Below, one piece after another: positions 35,034-43,293 of a stretch of DNA of 64,000 nt; the stretch's first letter is position 1; each line of letters opens with the position of its first letter. This DNA is from Micavibrio_A sp041655955 (GTDB taxonomy: Bacteria > Pseudomonadota > Alphaproteobacteria > Micavibrionales > Micavibrionaceae), in NCBI GenBank assembly GCA_041655955.1, contig JBBAEN010000001.1, positions 186,001-250,000 on the forward strand, read 5' to 3'. Below the pieces are notes generated by a model, which was not told the DNA's origin, ran no database searches, and saw only the letters and a list, made by a program, of their open reading frames with translations. The translations under genes were made by a program, and so were the position numbers.

Positions 35034-35494
35034 TTGCCGTTTTTGGCGTCCTTGCCGTTTTTGGCGTCTTTGCCGGTTTGGGCGTCTTGTGCCGCGGTTT
35101 TTATCTCTTCCATGCCCGCGGCGAAGCGGCGGTTGATAATTTCCGCACTTTCGATGGTGCATTGGCGCAGCATTTCGCCGAGTTCGCGGCTGTTGAGCAA
35201 GGTTTTCTCACAGGCATCCTTGATTGTTTCAGGGGAGGCCATGAGCGGGCCGTTTTGTTGCTGCGCGTTCTCCTGCAAAAATTGCGCGGCCATTTCCTGC
35301 TGGCGGCGGGCGAGGTCTTGCCAGCCATTCATGATTTTACGGTTCGCTTCGGTCACGGCCTGAAGGTTCTTGCGCTGCATGTCCATGATCGCCTGCATGC
35401 CGAAAGGCGCCGCGAGCGGCGAGGCCCCCAGCATCTTTTGAAACGAGCCCTGCATTTCGTCCATCATGGTTTTGGTCGTTTTTTTCTGTTGCAT
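35030..35494 (-). CDS. Phasin (PHA granule-associated protein)
   Basis: 154 residues, mostly amphipathic helix, with the phasin pattern FGMQAIMDMQRKNLQAVTEANRKIMNGWQDLARRQQEM. Phasins coat polyhydroxyalkanoate granules and control their number. The C-terminus ends in a short tandem repeat (GKDAKN about 2.5 times), matching near-18-base repeats in the DNA at about 35032-35085. The ATG at 35494 has GGAG nine bases upstream; an ATG five codons earlier overlaps that site. The pha enzymes lie 15 kb away at 50.4-54.4 kb. Confidence 0.85.
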   Translation of the reverse strand: MQQKKTTKTMMDEMQGSFQKMLGASPLAAPFGMQAIMDMQRKNLQAVTEANRKIMNGWQDLARRQQEMAAQFLQENAQQQNGPLMASPETIKDACEKTLLNSRELGEMLRQCTIESAEIINRRFAAGMEEIKTAAQDAQTGKDAKNGKDAKNGK

Positions 35495-35717
35495 GTCAAA
35501 GCGCTCCATTCAAAAAGGCATGTTCCTTTATTTCTATGGTCTTTGCCGCCGGAGGTCAAGCGGGGAGCTTGCGCCGCCGCGCCTCCATGCGCCTGCATGA
35601 GCTTTGATAAAGAACAGGAAACTGAAGGGGTTAGGATATTTTTAACCTGTTTTGGGCATGGTTGATGGTGGAGAAGAAGACGAAGGTCTTTCCGGCTTTC
35701 ATCAATGGGGACTTTTC

Positions 35718-38267
35718 ATGGCCGCAATCGGCAATGACAATGAAAAAACACGCAGCGTCCGTTTGCCCGAAATGGCAAGCGGCGGCGCGAAGCGTTTCCT
35801 GTCCGGCTCTATGGCGCAAATGGTCGTCCTTTTTAACGGGCTTATCCTGACCTTCACCGTTTTTGCCACGCTTTACATCTTTATCGAACAGACGGTTGAC
35901 GAAAATTTCGCAAGCGTGTCTTCCGAAACGCGCATGCATCTGGAATCCCGTTTCGGCAATCTTGAAAAGGGGATACAGGCGGCTTCCAGCGCGGCCTCTT
36001 TTTCGGGGCGCTTGTCGGCGGAGGATATTATCCGCATTTTTGAAAGCGGTTTTTCCTATGAGGACGTGTTTGAAAATATTTTCTGGCTTGAAAATAAGGG
36101 CGGCGATTCCTATATACCGCACCGGCTGGCCGGCGCGAAAGAGGGCAGCGGTGATTTTGAAACAGTCCATGAAGACATCGCCGCGGCGCTGGCCGAAAGC
36201 GGCATCAAGGACATGCTTCTCCTTGACGAAAATACAATCCGCACAAAGAACAAGCGGGGCGACGACTATATGCTCGCGGTTGCAAAATACGTCCCGCGTA
36301 TGGACGGGCAGAGCGATATCGTTTACGGCACGGCAAGCATCCGCCGCGTCCTCGCCGTCGGCTTCCTCGACTACCGGAAATCGATTCAGGAACTCGACGT
36401 CGCCATCGGATCGTCCATCAGCGATTCCTACCGCTATGTGCGCGATCCCAATTACAAGAAGAGCCGCTATAGCAGCCTTCGCAATAATCTTCTCCTGACC
36501 CTTGCGGACAAGCCGGTTTCGATCTCCTTGCGGGTCGATTTGAGCGAGCGCGAGCGCTTCCTCAAACTCGTGCCCGTCCTGATTGCGCTTTTCGGCATTA
36601 CCCTGACCCTGATCGGCACGCTCTATGTGCGCAGCAACCAGAGGCAGTCCTTGCGCCTTGCCGCCATGAACATGGAGCTGGGGCAGAAGAACACGCATCT
36701 TAATCACGAGATCATGGAGCGCGAACGGCTCAACCAGGCGCTGCGCAAGCAGGAGCGCGAGAACAGGGCCATCATCGACGCCGTAAGCGACATCATTTTT
36801 GAAACATCGACGGACGGGGAAATAGTGTTCCTGAACGATACGTGGCAAAAGATCACCGGCTTCACGCCGGAGCAATCGCTTGGCCGCAACCTCTTTGACT
36901 TGCTGCACGCGCCGGATCAGGACGAACAGCGCGGCAATATGGCCCAACTCGTCAAGGGCAGGAAAACGGCCTACCGCGCCTATACGAAAATACGCACCGC
37001 GAACGGTTCCGACCGCGCGATTGAACTGGCCGTTTCCATGCTCCGGCAGGACGAGAACAGGGAATTGCGCGTCGTCGGCACGATTACGGACGTGGAGGAG
37101 CGCCGCCGCGCCGAGCGCGCTTTGACCGAAGCGGAAAAGAAATACCGCACCATCGTTGAAAACGCCGCGAGCGGGATTTATCAGGTAACGCCGGAGGGAC
37201 GGTATCTGAGCGCCAACCGCTCCATGGCCAATATTCTGGGCTTTGATGCGCCGGACGATATTTTGCGCGAAGTCCAGAACGCGACGGCGGAAATTTATTG
37301 CAGCGGGCGCGAGCGCGAACGGCTTTTATGCGACGCGGCCCGCGGCGGGAGCATTCAGGCGGAGTGTCAGGTGCGCCGCCGCGACGGCAGCATGATCTGG
37401 GTGCATGAAAGCCTGCGCGCGGTCAAGGACGACGCCGAACAGCTCCTCTTCTTCGAGGGCAGCATGGAGGACATCACCCAGCGCAAGAGGGCGGAGATCG
37501 CCCTGCGCGAGGCGATGACCCAGTCCGATCTGGCGAACCGCGCGAAATCGGAATTCCTCGCCAATATGTCGCACGAGCTGCGCACGCCTTTGAACGCGAT
37601 TATCGGTTTTTCGGACATTATCGGCAATCAGGCTTTCGGCGCGGTCGGCAGTCCCGAATATCTCGAATATGCCCGCGACATCAACCAGAGCGGCAAGCAT
37701 CTGCTCGAAGTCATCAACGATATTCTCGACGTTTCCCGCATCGAGGCGGGCGAGCGGCAACTGAATGAAGGCGTTGTCGATATCCACAAGATCGTGTCGT
37801 CCAGCCTTGATCTGCTCGCGCCGAAAATAGAGGCGGGCAGGTTGAAAATCGTCAACCATGTCGCGCCCGGTACGGCAAAGCTGATTGGCGAAGCCCATGC
37901 GGTCAAACAGATGGTCGTGAATATTTTATCCAACGCGGTAAAATTCACGCCCGCCGATGGCCGCATCACGCTGGATGCCAGCCTTGACGATTACGGCCAG
38001 TTCTATCTTTCCATCACCGATACGGGGATCGGCCTTACCGACCACGAAATCGAAAAGGCGTTGTCGCCGTTCGGCCAGATCAATTCCGGCCATAACAGAA
38101 CCGGCTCCGGCACGGGGCTTGGCCTGACTTTGGTGCAGGCGCTGATAACCCTGCATGGCGGGACGTTCGAGCTGTTCTCGCAAAAAGGCATCGGCACGAC
38201 GGCGACCCTGATCTTCCCCGCAAAACGCATCGCTCAGCCCAGCGCCATAGAGCCGGAAAACGCCTGA
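35718..38267 (+). CDS. PAS-containing sensor histidine kinase, PleC/DivJ-like
   Basis: 849 residues. TM1 at about 36-57, a periplasmic sensor of about 225 residues, TM2 at about 284-303, a short coiled coil, PAS 1 (about 345-460), PAS 2 (about 475-590), then HisKA with His619 in ANMSHELRTPLNAIIGFSDI and an ATPase domain with NILSNAVKF, DTGIGL and GSGTGLGLTLVQ. The HisKA box closely follows the PleC/DivJ/PdhS group that governs alphaproteobacterial cell-cycle and polarity signalling. No receiver domain or regulator is nearby (orphan kinase). GGGGA before the ATG at 35718 supports this start; the frame opens further upstream. Confidence 0.9.
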   Translation: MAAIGNDNEKTRSVRLPEMASGGAKRFLSGSMAQMVVLFNGLILTFTVFATLYIFIEQTVDENFASVSSETRMHLESRFGNLEKGIQAASSAASFSGRLSAEDIIRIFESGFSYEDVFENIFWLENKGGDSYIPHRLAGAKEGSGDFETVHEDIAAALAESGIKDMLLLDENTIRTKNKRGDDYMLAVAKYVPRMDGQSDIVYGTASIRRVLAVGFLDYRKSIQELDVAIGSSISDSYRYVRDPNYKKSRYSSLRNNLLLTLADKPVSISLRVDLSERERFLKLVPVLIALFGITLTLIGTLYVRSNQRQSLRLAAMNMELGQKNTHLNHEIMERERLNQALRKQERENRAIIDAVSDIIFETSTDGEIVFLNDTWQKITGFTPEQSLGRNLFDLLHAPDQDEQRGNMAQLVKGRKTAYRAYTKIRTANGSDRAIELAVSMLRQDENRELRVVGTITDVEERRRAERALTEAEKKYRTIVENAASGIYQVTPEGRYLSANRSMANILGFDAPDDILREVQNATAEIYCSGRERERLLCDAARGGSIQAECQVRRRDGSMIWVHESLRAVKDDAEQLLFFEGSMEDITQRKRAEIALREAMTQSDLANRAKSEFLANMSHELRTPLNAIIGFSDIIGNQAFGAVGSPEYLEYARDINQSGKHLLEVINDILDVSRIEAGERQLNEGVVDIHKIVSSSLDLLAPKIEAGRLKIVNHVAPGTAKLIGEAHAVKQMVVNILSNAVKFTPADGRITLDASLDDYGQFYLSITDTGIGLTDHEIEKALSPFGQINSGHNRTGSGTGLGLTLVQALITLHGGTFELFSQKGIGTTATLIFPAKRIAQPSAIEPENA

Positions 38268-38317
38268 CAGGAAGCGGGCGGGAGAAGCCGGAAGCCGGTA
38301 ATTGAAAGGGAAGCGAA

Positions 38318-38395
38318 AGCGGAAATGACAGCGGAAATGACAGCGGGTCAGGGGCAAGGGCAAGGGCAAGGGCAAGGGTAGGGCCGGGCGCAGGG
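38318..38395 (+). repeat. Short tandem repeats between kinase and recX
   Basis: In the 128-base gap between convergent genes, AGCGGAAATGAC occurs twice in tandem (about 38318-38341), then GGGCAA four times in tandem (38352-38375), then GGGTAGGGCCGGG. Noncoding; could vary in copy number by slippage. Confidence 0.8.
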
Positions 38396-39028
38396 TCAGG
38401 CCGCCGGCGACCTGCCGTCCAGAACGGCTTCCGCCGCTTCCCTGTCCATCTCCAGCGCCCTGCTTGCAATATCATAGGAAAATCCGGCGCGGGCCATGGC
38501 GGCAAGCTCCTTGTCCTTGCGCCTGTCTTCGCGCGCGAGGGTGGAAAAGGGGCCGAGCTTTTTGCGGCGGGCGAGCAGGGCGGCCGCGCGCAATTCGGGG
38601 GACAGGCCGTTCCGCACATAATCTTCATCATAGATTTCGAGGGCGGCGCGGATCTCTTCCTGCGTCAGGCCCTTTTGCGTGAGTTTCGCTAGAATCGCCT
38701 GTGTTGACAGGCCGCGCCCGCGCAGCGACGTGACCATCCCCTTGAGATAGGACGCATCGTCCAGAAGGCCGAGCCGTTCAAAGGTCTGGATAGCTTCTTC
38801 GAGCAATTTGGCGCAGTTTTCAGGGCATTGTTCCCTATGGTAATTGCAGGAGCGCATGATTTTGCGCATCATCACACGGCGGAAATGAGGCTTGCTCGCC
38901 GGAAACCGTTGCAGATAGGCAAGGCCCGAATTATGAAGATACTGCGCCGTGATTCTCTTCGGGGGCTTTTTCCGGCCCTTTTGCGCGGAATCCTTGATAT
39001 TTTCACCCTGAATTATATCTTGGCTCAT
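38396..39028 (-). CDS. recX: Regulatory protein RecX
   Basis: 210 residues, all helical. RecX modulates RecA filaments. Seen: the three-helix repeats with FERLGLLDDASYLKGMVTSLRGRGLS, then LTQKGLTQEEIRAAL and the later KDKELAAMARAGFSYDIASRAL. The N-terminal 45 residues include a basic stretch (KGRKKPPKR) and PHFRRVMMRKI, typical of alphaproteobacterial RecX. recA is not in the window. Confidence 0.88.
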   Translation of the reverse strand: MSQDIIQGENIKDSAQKGRKKPPKRITAQYLHNSGLAYLQRFPASKPHFRRVMMRKIMRSCNYHREQCPENCAKLLEEAIQTFERLGLLDDASYLKGMVTSLRGRGLSTQAILAKLTQKGLTQEEIRAALEIYDEDYVRNGLSPELRAAALLARRKKLGPFSTLAREDRRKDKELAAMARAGFSYDIASRALEMDREAAEAVLDGRSPAA

Positions 39029-39074
39029 AGTTTGCCTTTAACCCTGTCCCCTGAAAGCGGAAGTTGTTTTTCCC

Positions 39075-39899
39075 ATGATGCCATCCGACAAGCCTATAGA
39101 AAAGCCCGCCCTTATCAACCCGCGCGTTATCCCCCCTGTAAACTGGGTCGGGCTTTCGACCCTTATCGGTAAGGAAGTGGGGCGGTTCATCAACGTCTAT
39201 ACGCAAACGATTCTCGCGCCCGTTGTCACGACGCTGCTTTATTATGCGGTTTTCGCGCTGGCCTTCGGCGGCCTTGCGAGGATGATCGGCGATATTTCCT
39301 ATATGACGTTCCTGGCGCCGGGCCTCATCATGATGACGATGGTGCAAAACGCGTTTGCGAATACCTCTTCCTCCATCGTTATTTCCAAGGTGCAGGGGAA
39401 TATCGTCGATGTCCTGATGCCGCCCTTGTCGGCGGGGGAGATATTCACAGGCTATCTCGCCGGCGGAATTTTACGCGGCATGATGGTCGGCTTTGTCGTC
39501 ATGGTGGCCGTGTGGGCGGTCGTGGGGCTGGAAATCCATGCGCTCTGGGCGGTCGTCGCCTATGCGCTGCTGGGGACGGCGATGCTCTCCGCGCTCGGCC
39601 TTGCCGCCGGAATCTGGTCTGAAAAATTCGATCATATCGCGGCGGTGACGAATTTCGTCGTCATGCCGCTGACCTTCCTGTCCGGCACGTTCTATTCGGC
39701 GGAACAGCTTCCGGGAATCTGGAACAAGCTTGTCCATTACAACCCGTTTTTCTATATGATAGACGGGTTCCGCTATGGTTTTACGGGCCATGCGGATGGT
39801 AATCTGATGGCGGGGTTCATCGCGCTTGTCCTTATCAACCTCGCGCTTGGCGTGCTGTCCCTTTGCATGATACGCAAAGGGTACAAGATCAAAAGCTGA
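39075..39899 (+). CDS. ABC-2 type transporter permease (YadH-like)
   Basis: 274 residues with six hydrophobic segments and the ABC-2 permease pattern: WVGLSTLIGKEVGRF at the N-terminus, FLAPGLIMMTMVQNAF, the DVLMPPLSAGEIFTGY loop and PLTFLSGTFYSAEQLP. Such permeases pair with an ATPase to export lipids, polysaccharide or drugs. Usually the ATPase gene is adjacent, but here the neighbours are recX (divergent) and hslO, so the partner must lie elsewhere. The start may be either of two consecutive ATGs. Confidence 0.9.
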   Translation: MMPSDKPIEKPALINPRVIPPVNWVGLSTLIGKEVGRFINVYTQTILAPVVTTLLYYAVFALAFGGLARMIGDISYMTFLAPGLIMMTMVQNAFANTSSSIVISKVQGNIVDVLMPPLSAGEIFTGYLAGGILRGMMVGFVVMVAVWAVVGLEIHALWAVVAYALLGTAMLSALGLAAGIWSEKFDHIAAVTNFVVMPLTFLSGTFYSAEQLPGIWNKLVHYNPFFYMIDGFRYGFTGHADGNLMAGFIALVLINLALGVLSLCMIRKGYKIKS

Positions 39900-39916
39900 T
39901 TCAGGAGCGCGCCGCC

Positions 39917-40822
39917 ATGGCCGACGATAATTTCGTTCAATCTTTTCAGCTGGAATCCAGCAATATCCGCGGCCGCATCGTGCGGCTGGGCGGCGTGCTG
40001 GATGATATTCTGGGCCGCCATGCGGATTATCCCGAAGAAGCGCGGTATTTGGCGGGTGAAACCCTTGTCCTGTGCGTGCTGCTTGCCTCCATGTTGAAAT
40101 ATGAGGGGGTTTTTACCCTTCAGGCGCAAGGGGACGGGCCGGTTGACACGCTTGTCGCCGATGTCACCAGCGAGGGGCATGTGCGGAGCTGCGCGACCTT
40201 TAAGGAGGGCGGGGATATAAGCTTTACCTATGACCGCAACCGCGCGGAGCTTCTGGGCAGCGGCCATATGGCCTTTACCGTCGATCAGGGTGATTTTACG
40301 GACAGGTATCAGGGCGTTGTCGAGCTCAAGAGCGAATCCCTGATAGCTTCGGTGCAGAATTATTTCGTCCAGTCCGAACAAATCGCCACGGGAATCGTTA
40401 TATCCGTCGGGCGGGACGGGGACGGGCGCTGGCGCGGCTGCGGCCTGATGCTTCAGCAAATGCCGGACGATGCAGCCGCCTATAATAACCGCGAGGAAAG
40501 CAATATTGACGAAGATGACTGGCGCCGGACGATGGTGCTGCTTGGCAGTGTGACGGAGCGGGAAATGCTGGATTCCGGCCTGCCCGCACAGGATTTGCTC
40601 TACAGGCTCTTCCACGAAGAGGGCGTGCGCGTCTATGAAACCCGGCCCCTTGCCGATCAATGCCGTTGCAGTCCGGAGCGCGTGCGCGCCATCCTGTCCG
40701 GCATGTCCGAAGACGATATCGAAGATGTGACCGTTGACGGGGTCATCGCCATGCATTGCGAGTTTTGCAGCCGCGATTATAATTTCGACCCTGCCGAATT
40801 TAAAGAAGGAGAAATGCAATGA
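39917..40822 (+). CDS. hslO: Redox-regulated chaperone Hsp33
   Basis: 301 residues. A cytoplasmic holdase activated when oxidation releases zinc from four cysteines; the C-terminal redox switch is intact as CRC (in DQCRCSPERV) and CEFC (in MHCEFCSRDY). The N-terminal domain begins FQLESSNIRGRIVRLGGVLD. CAGGAG lies before the ATG at 39917. It follows the permease by 17 bases and shares ATGA with the lipoprotein gene. Confidence 0.96.
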   Translation: MADDNFVQSFQLESSNIRGRIVRLGGVLDDILGRHADYPEEARYLAGETLVLCVLLASMLKYEGVFTLQAQGDGPVDTLVADVTSEGHVRSCATFKEGGDISFTYDRNRAELLGSGHMAFTVDQGDFTDRYQGVVELKSESLIASVQNYFVQSEQIATGIVISVGRDGDGRWRGCGLMLQQMPDDAAAYNNREESNIDEDDWRRTMVLLGSVTEREMLDSGLPAQDLLYRLFHEEGVRVYETRPLADQCRCSPERVRAILSGMSEDDIEDVTVDGVIAMHCEFCSRDYNFDPAEFKEGEMQ

Positions 40823-41397
40823 GAAAATTGATGACGGGCGCCTGCGCGCTGGGTCTTATCGGTATCGCTGCCTGCACGAGCGGGCCTTTGACGCCGACGC
40901 TGCAACTGACATTTGAAAATTATCAAACCATGCCGCTTCAGGTGCGCAACGTCACGGTGCAGGAAGCCTATATCGCCGCGGACGACCCGGACAATGTCGC
41001 CTCGCAATTCGTGTTGCCGCCGGCTGAAGCGGTCAAACGCTATGCGAACAAGCGTTTTTCGGCGCAGGGAATCGGTGACGGGCATTTGACCTTTGTCATC
41101 GAAGATGCGCGGGTGCATATGCGCCAGATAGAACAGAATAACCGCGTGCTGAGCTGGGCGGGCGTCGGCAAGGAAGACGAATATCGCGTCCTGCTTCAAG
41201 TCAGCATAACGCCGCAGCCCCATGGCACGACCCGCGTTTCCCCCAGCAAGGTCAGGATGGATCGCACGATTGTCATGCCCTCCAGCATAACGCTGGCCGA
41301 ACGTGAAATGCGCCAGATTCAATTCCTTGAAAAGATGATAGCGGATCTTGACGCGCAGGTGCAGCAGGTGCTGTCCTCCGTTCCCTCCATCCGCTAG
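40819..41397 (+). CDS. Predicted lipoprotein of unknown function
   Basis: 192 residues with a lipoprotein signal peptide: MRKLMTGACALGLIG and lipobox IAAC, lipidated Cys at residue 19. The mature part starts TSGPLTPTLQLTFENYQTMPL and is not assigned to a family with known function. It is translationally coupled to hslO (ATGA overlap), a linkage I recall from related alphaproteobacteria. The last 13 codons and the stop lie inside the first copy of a 189-base tandem duplication, so the end of this gene was copied downstream. Confidence 0.85.
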   Translation: MRKLMTGACALGLIGIAACTSGPLTPTLQLTFENYQTMPLQVRNVTVQEAYIAADDPDNVASQFVLPPAEAVKRYANKRFSAQGIGDGHLTFVIEDARVHMRQIEQNNRVLSWAGVGKEDEYRVLLQVSITPQPHGTTRVSPSKVRMDRTIVMPSSITLAEREMRQIQFLEKMIADLDAQVQQVLSSVPSIR

Positions 41398-41730
41398 CGG
41401 GGAATTTCGCCCTCGCCCGTGTTTTGAGCGCGCAGGCCCCATCATCCAGTAAGCCGCCCTACCAACCATCCAGAAAGGGCGGTAACGGAGGCGTTTAAAA
41501 CAGGCGTCCGCCATGTCCTTTTTTAAGCCGGCCAATTCGCCGCGCAGGTGTAGCAGGTGCTGTCCTCCGTTCCCTCCATCCGCTAGCGGGGAATTTCGCC
41601 CTCGCCTGTGTTTTGAGCGCATAAGCCCCGTCATCCAGTAAGCCGCCCTGCCTGCCATCCAGAAAGGGCGGTAACGGGGGTGTTTAAAGCGGGCATCCGC
41701 CATATTCTTTTTAAGCCGGCCAATTCGTGC
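41352..41730 (+). repeat. 189-bp tandem duplication over the lipoprotein gene end
   Basis: Copy 1 runs from about 41352 to 41540, copy 2 from about 41541 to 41730, offset 189 bases (188 at the far end, one indel). By eye the copies are about 90% alike. Each contains the gene-end CTGTCCTCCGTTCC, the stop TAG, and an inverted repeat CCGCCCT/AGGGCGG (41454-41460 and 41476-41482 in copy 1). Copy 2 carries an early TAG in the remnant reading frame, so it is not a second gene end in use. Confidence 0.92.
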
Positions 41731-41986
41731 CGAGCGCATTCTTGCCGGCCACATCGCAAAACTAATCGCCGCCCACCAGATTGGTATAGGCGGTGCCGCC
41801 TACTTAAGGCATCTATGTTCAGGACACGCCGCGGCCTGTTGCGGGATTGGATTAAAGACGGGAAGGGCGTTCCCCTTCGCGGGCCGGACAGCCTGCCTGT
41901 GAAGACTGCGACCATTAAAGCAGCATTACGCAATAAAAAAACAGGGCCTTGGTGAAGGCCCTGTTTTCATGTCTTTTATTCGCTCC
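41398..41986. other. 589-base gene-free region
   Basis: Between the lipoprotein gene and ompA. It holds most of the tandem duplication, then about 200 bases without recognisable coding (41731-41933), including a dyad TAGGCGG/CCGCCTA at 41787-41802, and finally the bidirectional terminator. The open frames that cross it on both strands have no ribosome site and reflect the duplicated GC-rich DNA. Confidence 0.6.
41934..41968 (-). terminator. Bidirectional terminator at the 3' end of the OmpA-like gene
   Basis: ACAGGGCCTT (41941-41950) and AAGGCCCTGT (41955-41964) form a perfect 10-bp stem with a 4-base loop; a run of T follows on the minus strand (A-run at 41935-41940), and TTTTC on the plus strand. 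Confidence 0.9.
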
Positions 41987-42889
41987 TTACTGGAAGGAAA
42001 TCTGGGCGCGGCGGTTTGCCGGTTCGCGGACATTGTCCGGCGTTTCAACCAGCGGCTCGTGTTCGCCGCGGCCGGATACGCTGATGATGCCGGCCGGAAC
42101 GCCGCGCTGGACGAGGGCGTCACGCACAGAGTTCGCGCGGCGCTGGGACAGCTTGTCGTTATAGGCTTCGGTACCGGAACGGTCGGCGTGGCCGACGACG
42201 GACACGGCGTTCAGGCTGCGGCGGGAAACTTCCGTCGCCACGGCATCCAGAACGCTTTGCGCGCCGGGGCCGAGGGTGGATTGATCCCAGTCAAAGAAGA
42301 CCAGATACATGGCGTTTTCCGTTGCCATCGGCGCGTTCGGGTTCACATGAAGCGCATCGGGTGCGGGCTGTGGAGCGGCCGGTGCGGCAGGCGGAGCCGA
42401 CGGCATCGCGCCTTCAAGCTGTTCCAGCGCGCTCAGAAATTCGCGTTTGCAGCGGTTGATCTCGTCGCTCTGGAAGTTTTCTTCCTGATTTTCGATCCAG
42501 CAATCAAAGCGGGCCTGCGCCACGGCTGCGACGTCAGGATAGGCCTGGCGGGCGCCGAGGTCGAAAACGGATACGAGGCGGGAGCGGGCGATGCCAAGCT
42601 CGTTCATATGTTCCGCGGTAAGGTTCCAGTCGCTCAAAGGCTCCGGCATAACCATATCGCCGCGGGCGGCGGCAAGGCCTTTGCGGGAGAAGTGAAGCGC
42701 ATCGGCATGGTCGTTTATGGTCAGCTCGCTATTGACGAAATCACGGTATTCAGCCGCCAGCCTTTGCGTAAAGCTGTTGCCCGTACCCTGAACTTCGTTC
42801 AGCGCATCGACTTCGTCGAATTTATTAAAATCGCAAGCGGTAAGGGCTGCAACGCCAGCCACAATCATTAGTCCGCGCAGAATATGCAT
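41987..42889 (-). CDS. OmpA-family lipoprotein
   Basis: 300 residues. Signal peptide with lipobox ALTAC (Cys19), a helical middle part of about 150 residues with Cys in DCWIENQ and RCKREF, a Pro/Ala linker (APPAAPAAPQPAP), and a C-terminal OmpA-like peptidoglycan-binding domain of about 115 residues: YLVFFDWDQSTLGPGAQSVL, GHADRSGTEAYNDKLSQRRA and GEHEPLVETPDNVREPANRRAQI. The Asp and Arg that hold diaminopimelate (HADRSG, NRRAQI) are kept. It links the outer membrane to the cell wall. AAGGAG precedes the ATG at 42889. Confidence 0.93.
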   Translation of the reverse strand: MHILRGLMIVAGVAALTACDFNKFDEVDALNEVQGTGNSFTQRLAAEYRDFVNSELTINDHADALHFSRKGLAAARGDMVMPEPLSDWNLTAEHMNELGIARSRLVSVFDLGARQAYPDVAAVAQARFDCWIENQEENFQSDEINRCKREFLSALEQLEGAMPSAPPAAPAAPQPAPDALHVNPNAPMATENAMYLVFFDWDQSTLGPGAQSVLDAVATEVSRRSLNAVSVVGHADRSGTEAYNDKLSQRRANSVRDALVQRGVPAGIISVSGRGEHEPLVETPDNVREPANRRAQISFQ

Positions 42890-43293
42890 TGAAAACTCCT
42901 TAAATCCATTGAATAGCCGGACGGTTGGCCTTGATTCTTTCCTCGCCCAGCCCTGCATTTTTACAACCAACACCAGTGCAAAGTAAAGTAATATAAGCAG
43001 GAAATATGAATTAACCCCTTAATTACTGTTAATAAAATCCGCACCGGCCATTTGCGGCGGCATGGTGCGGGACGCATAAAGGCCATGACGGGGCCTTAAA
43101 TATGCGCATGATTCTGTTGAAAACCTTTCTGCGGGCTTTCTGGTTCCATAAGAATCTACTAAATCTTGACATTGCTGGCTGTATGCGTATTATCCGCGCG
43201 CCTAGCAAACCCCGATTCAAATATTTAAAAAGAGAGGGTTTCCCGTCACGGGCCTTTAGTACAGGCGCCAGTAACCGAAATAGAGGAAGACTT
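42890..43293. other. Intergenic region, ompA-like / DJ-1 gene
   Basis: 404 bases between divergent genes. The ompA side is AT-rich with runs of TTAATTA. A clear promoter for the DJ-1 gene is at 43166-43193. The frame running through from 43102 lacks a ribosome site and is not a gene extension I would accept. Confidence 0.5.
43166..43193 (+). promoter_or_regulatory. Sigma-70 promoter of the DJ-1/PfpI gene
   Basis: TTGACA (43166-43171), a 16-base spacer and TATTAT (43188-43193), about 100 bases before the start codon. Nearly consensus. Confidence 0.7.

Noticed and set aside
41680..41955. 91-residue plus-strand frame after the tandem duplication
   Set aside because: It starts inside the repeat, runs into the terminator stem, and shows no motif; composition is like the surrounding noncoding DNA.
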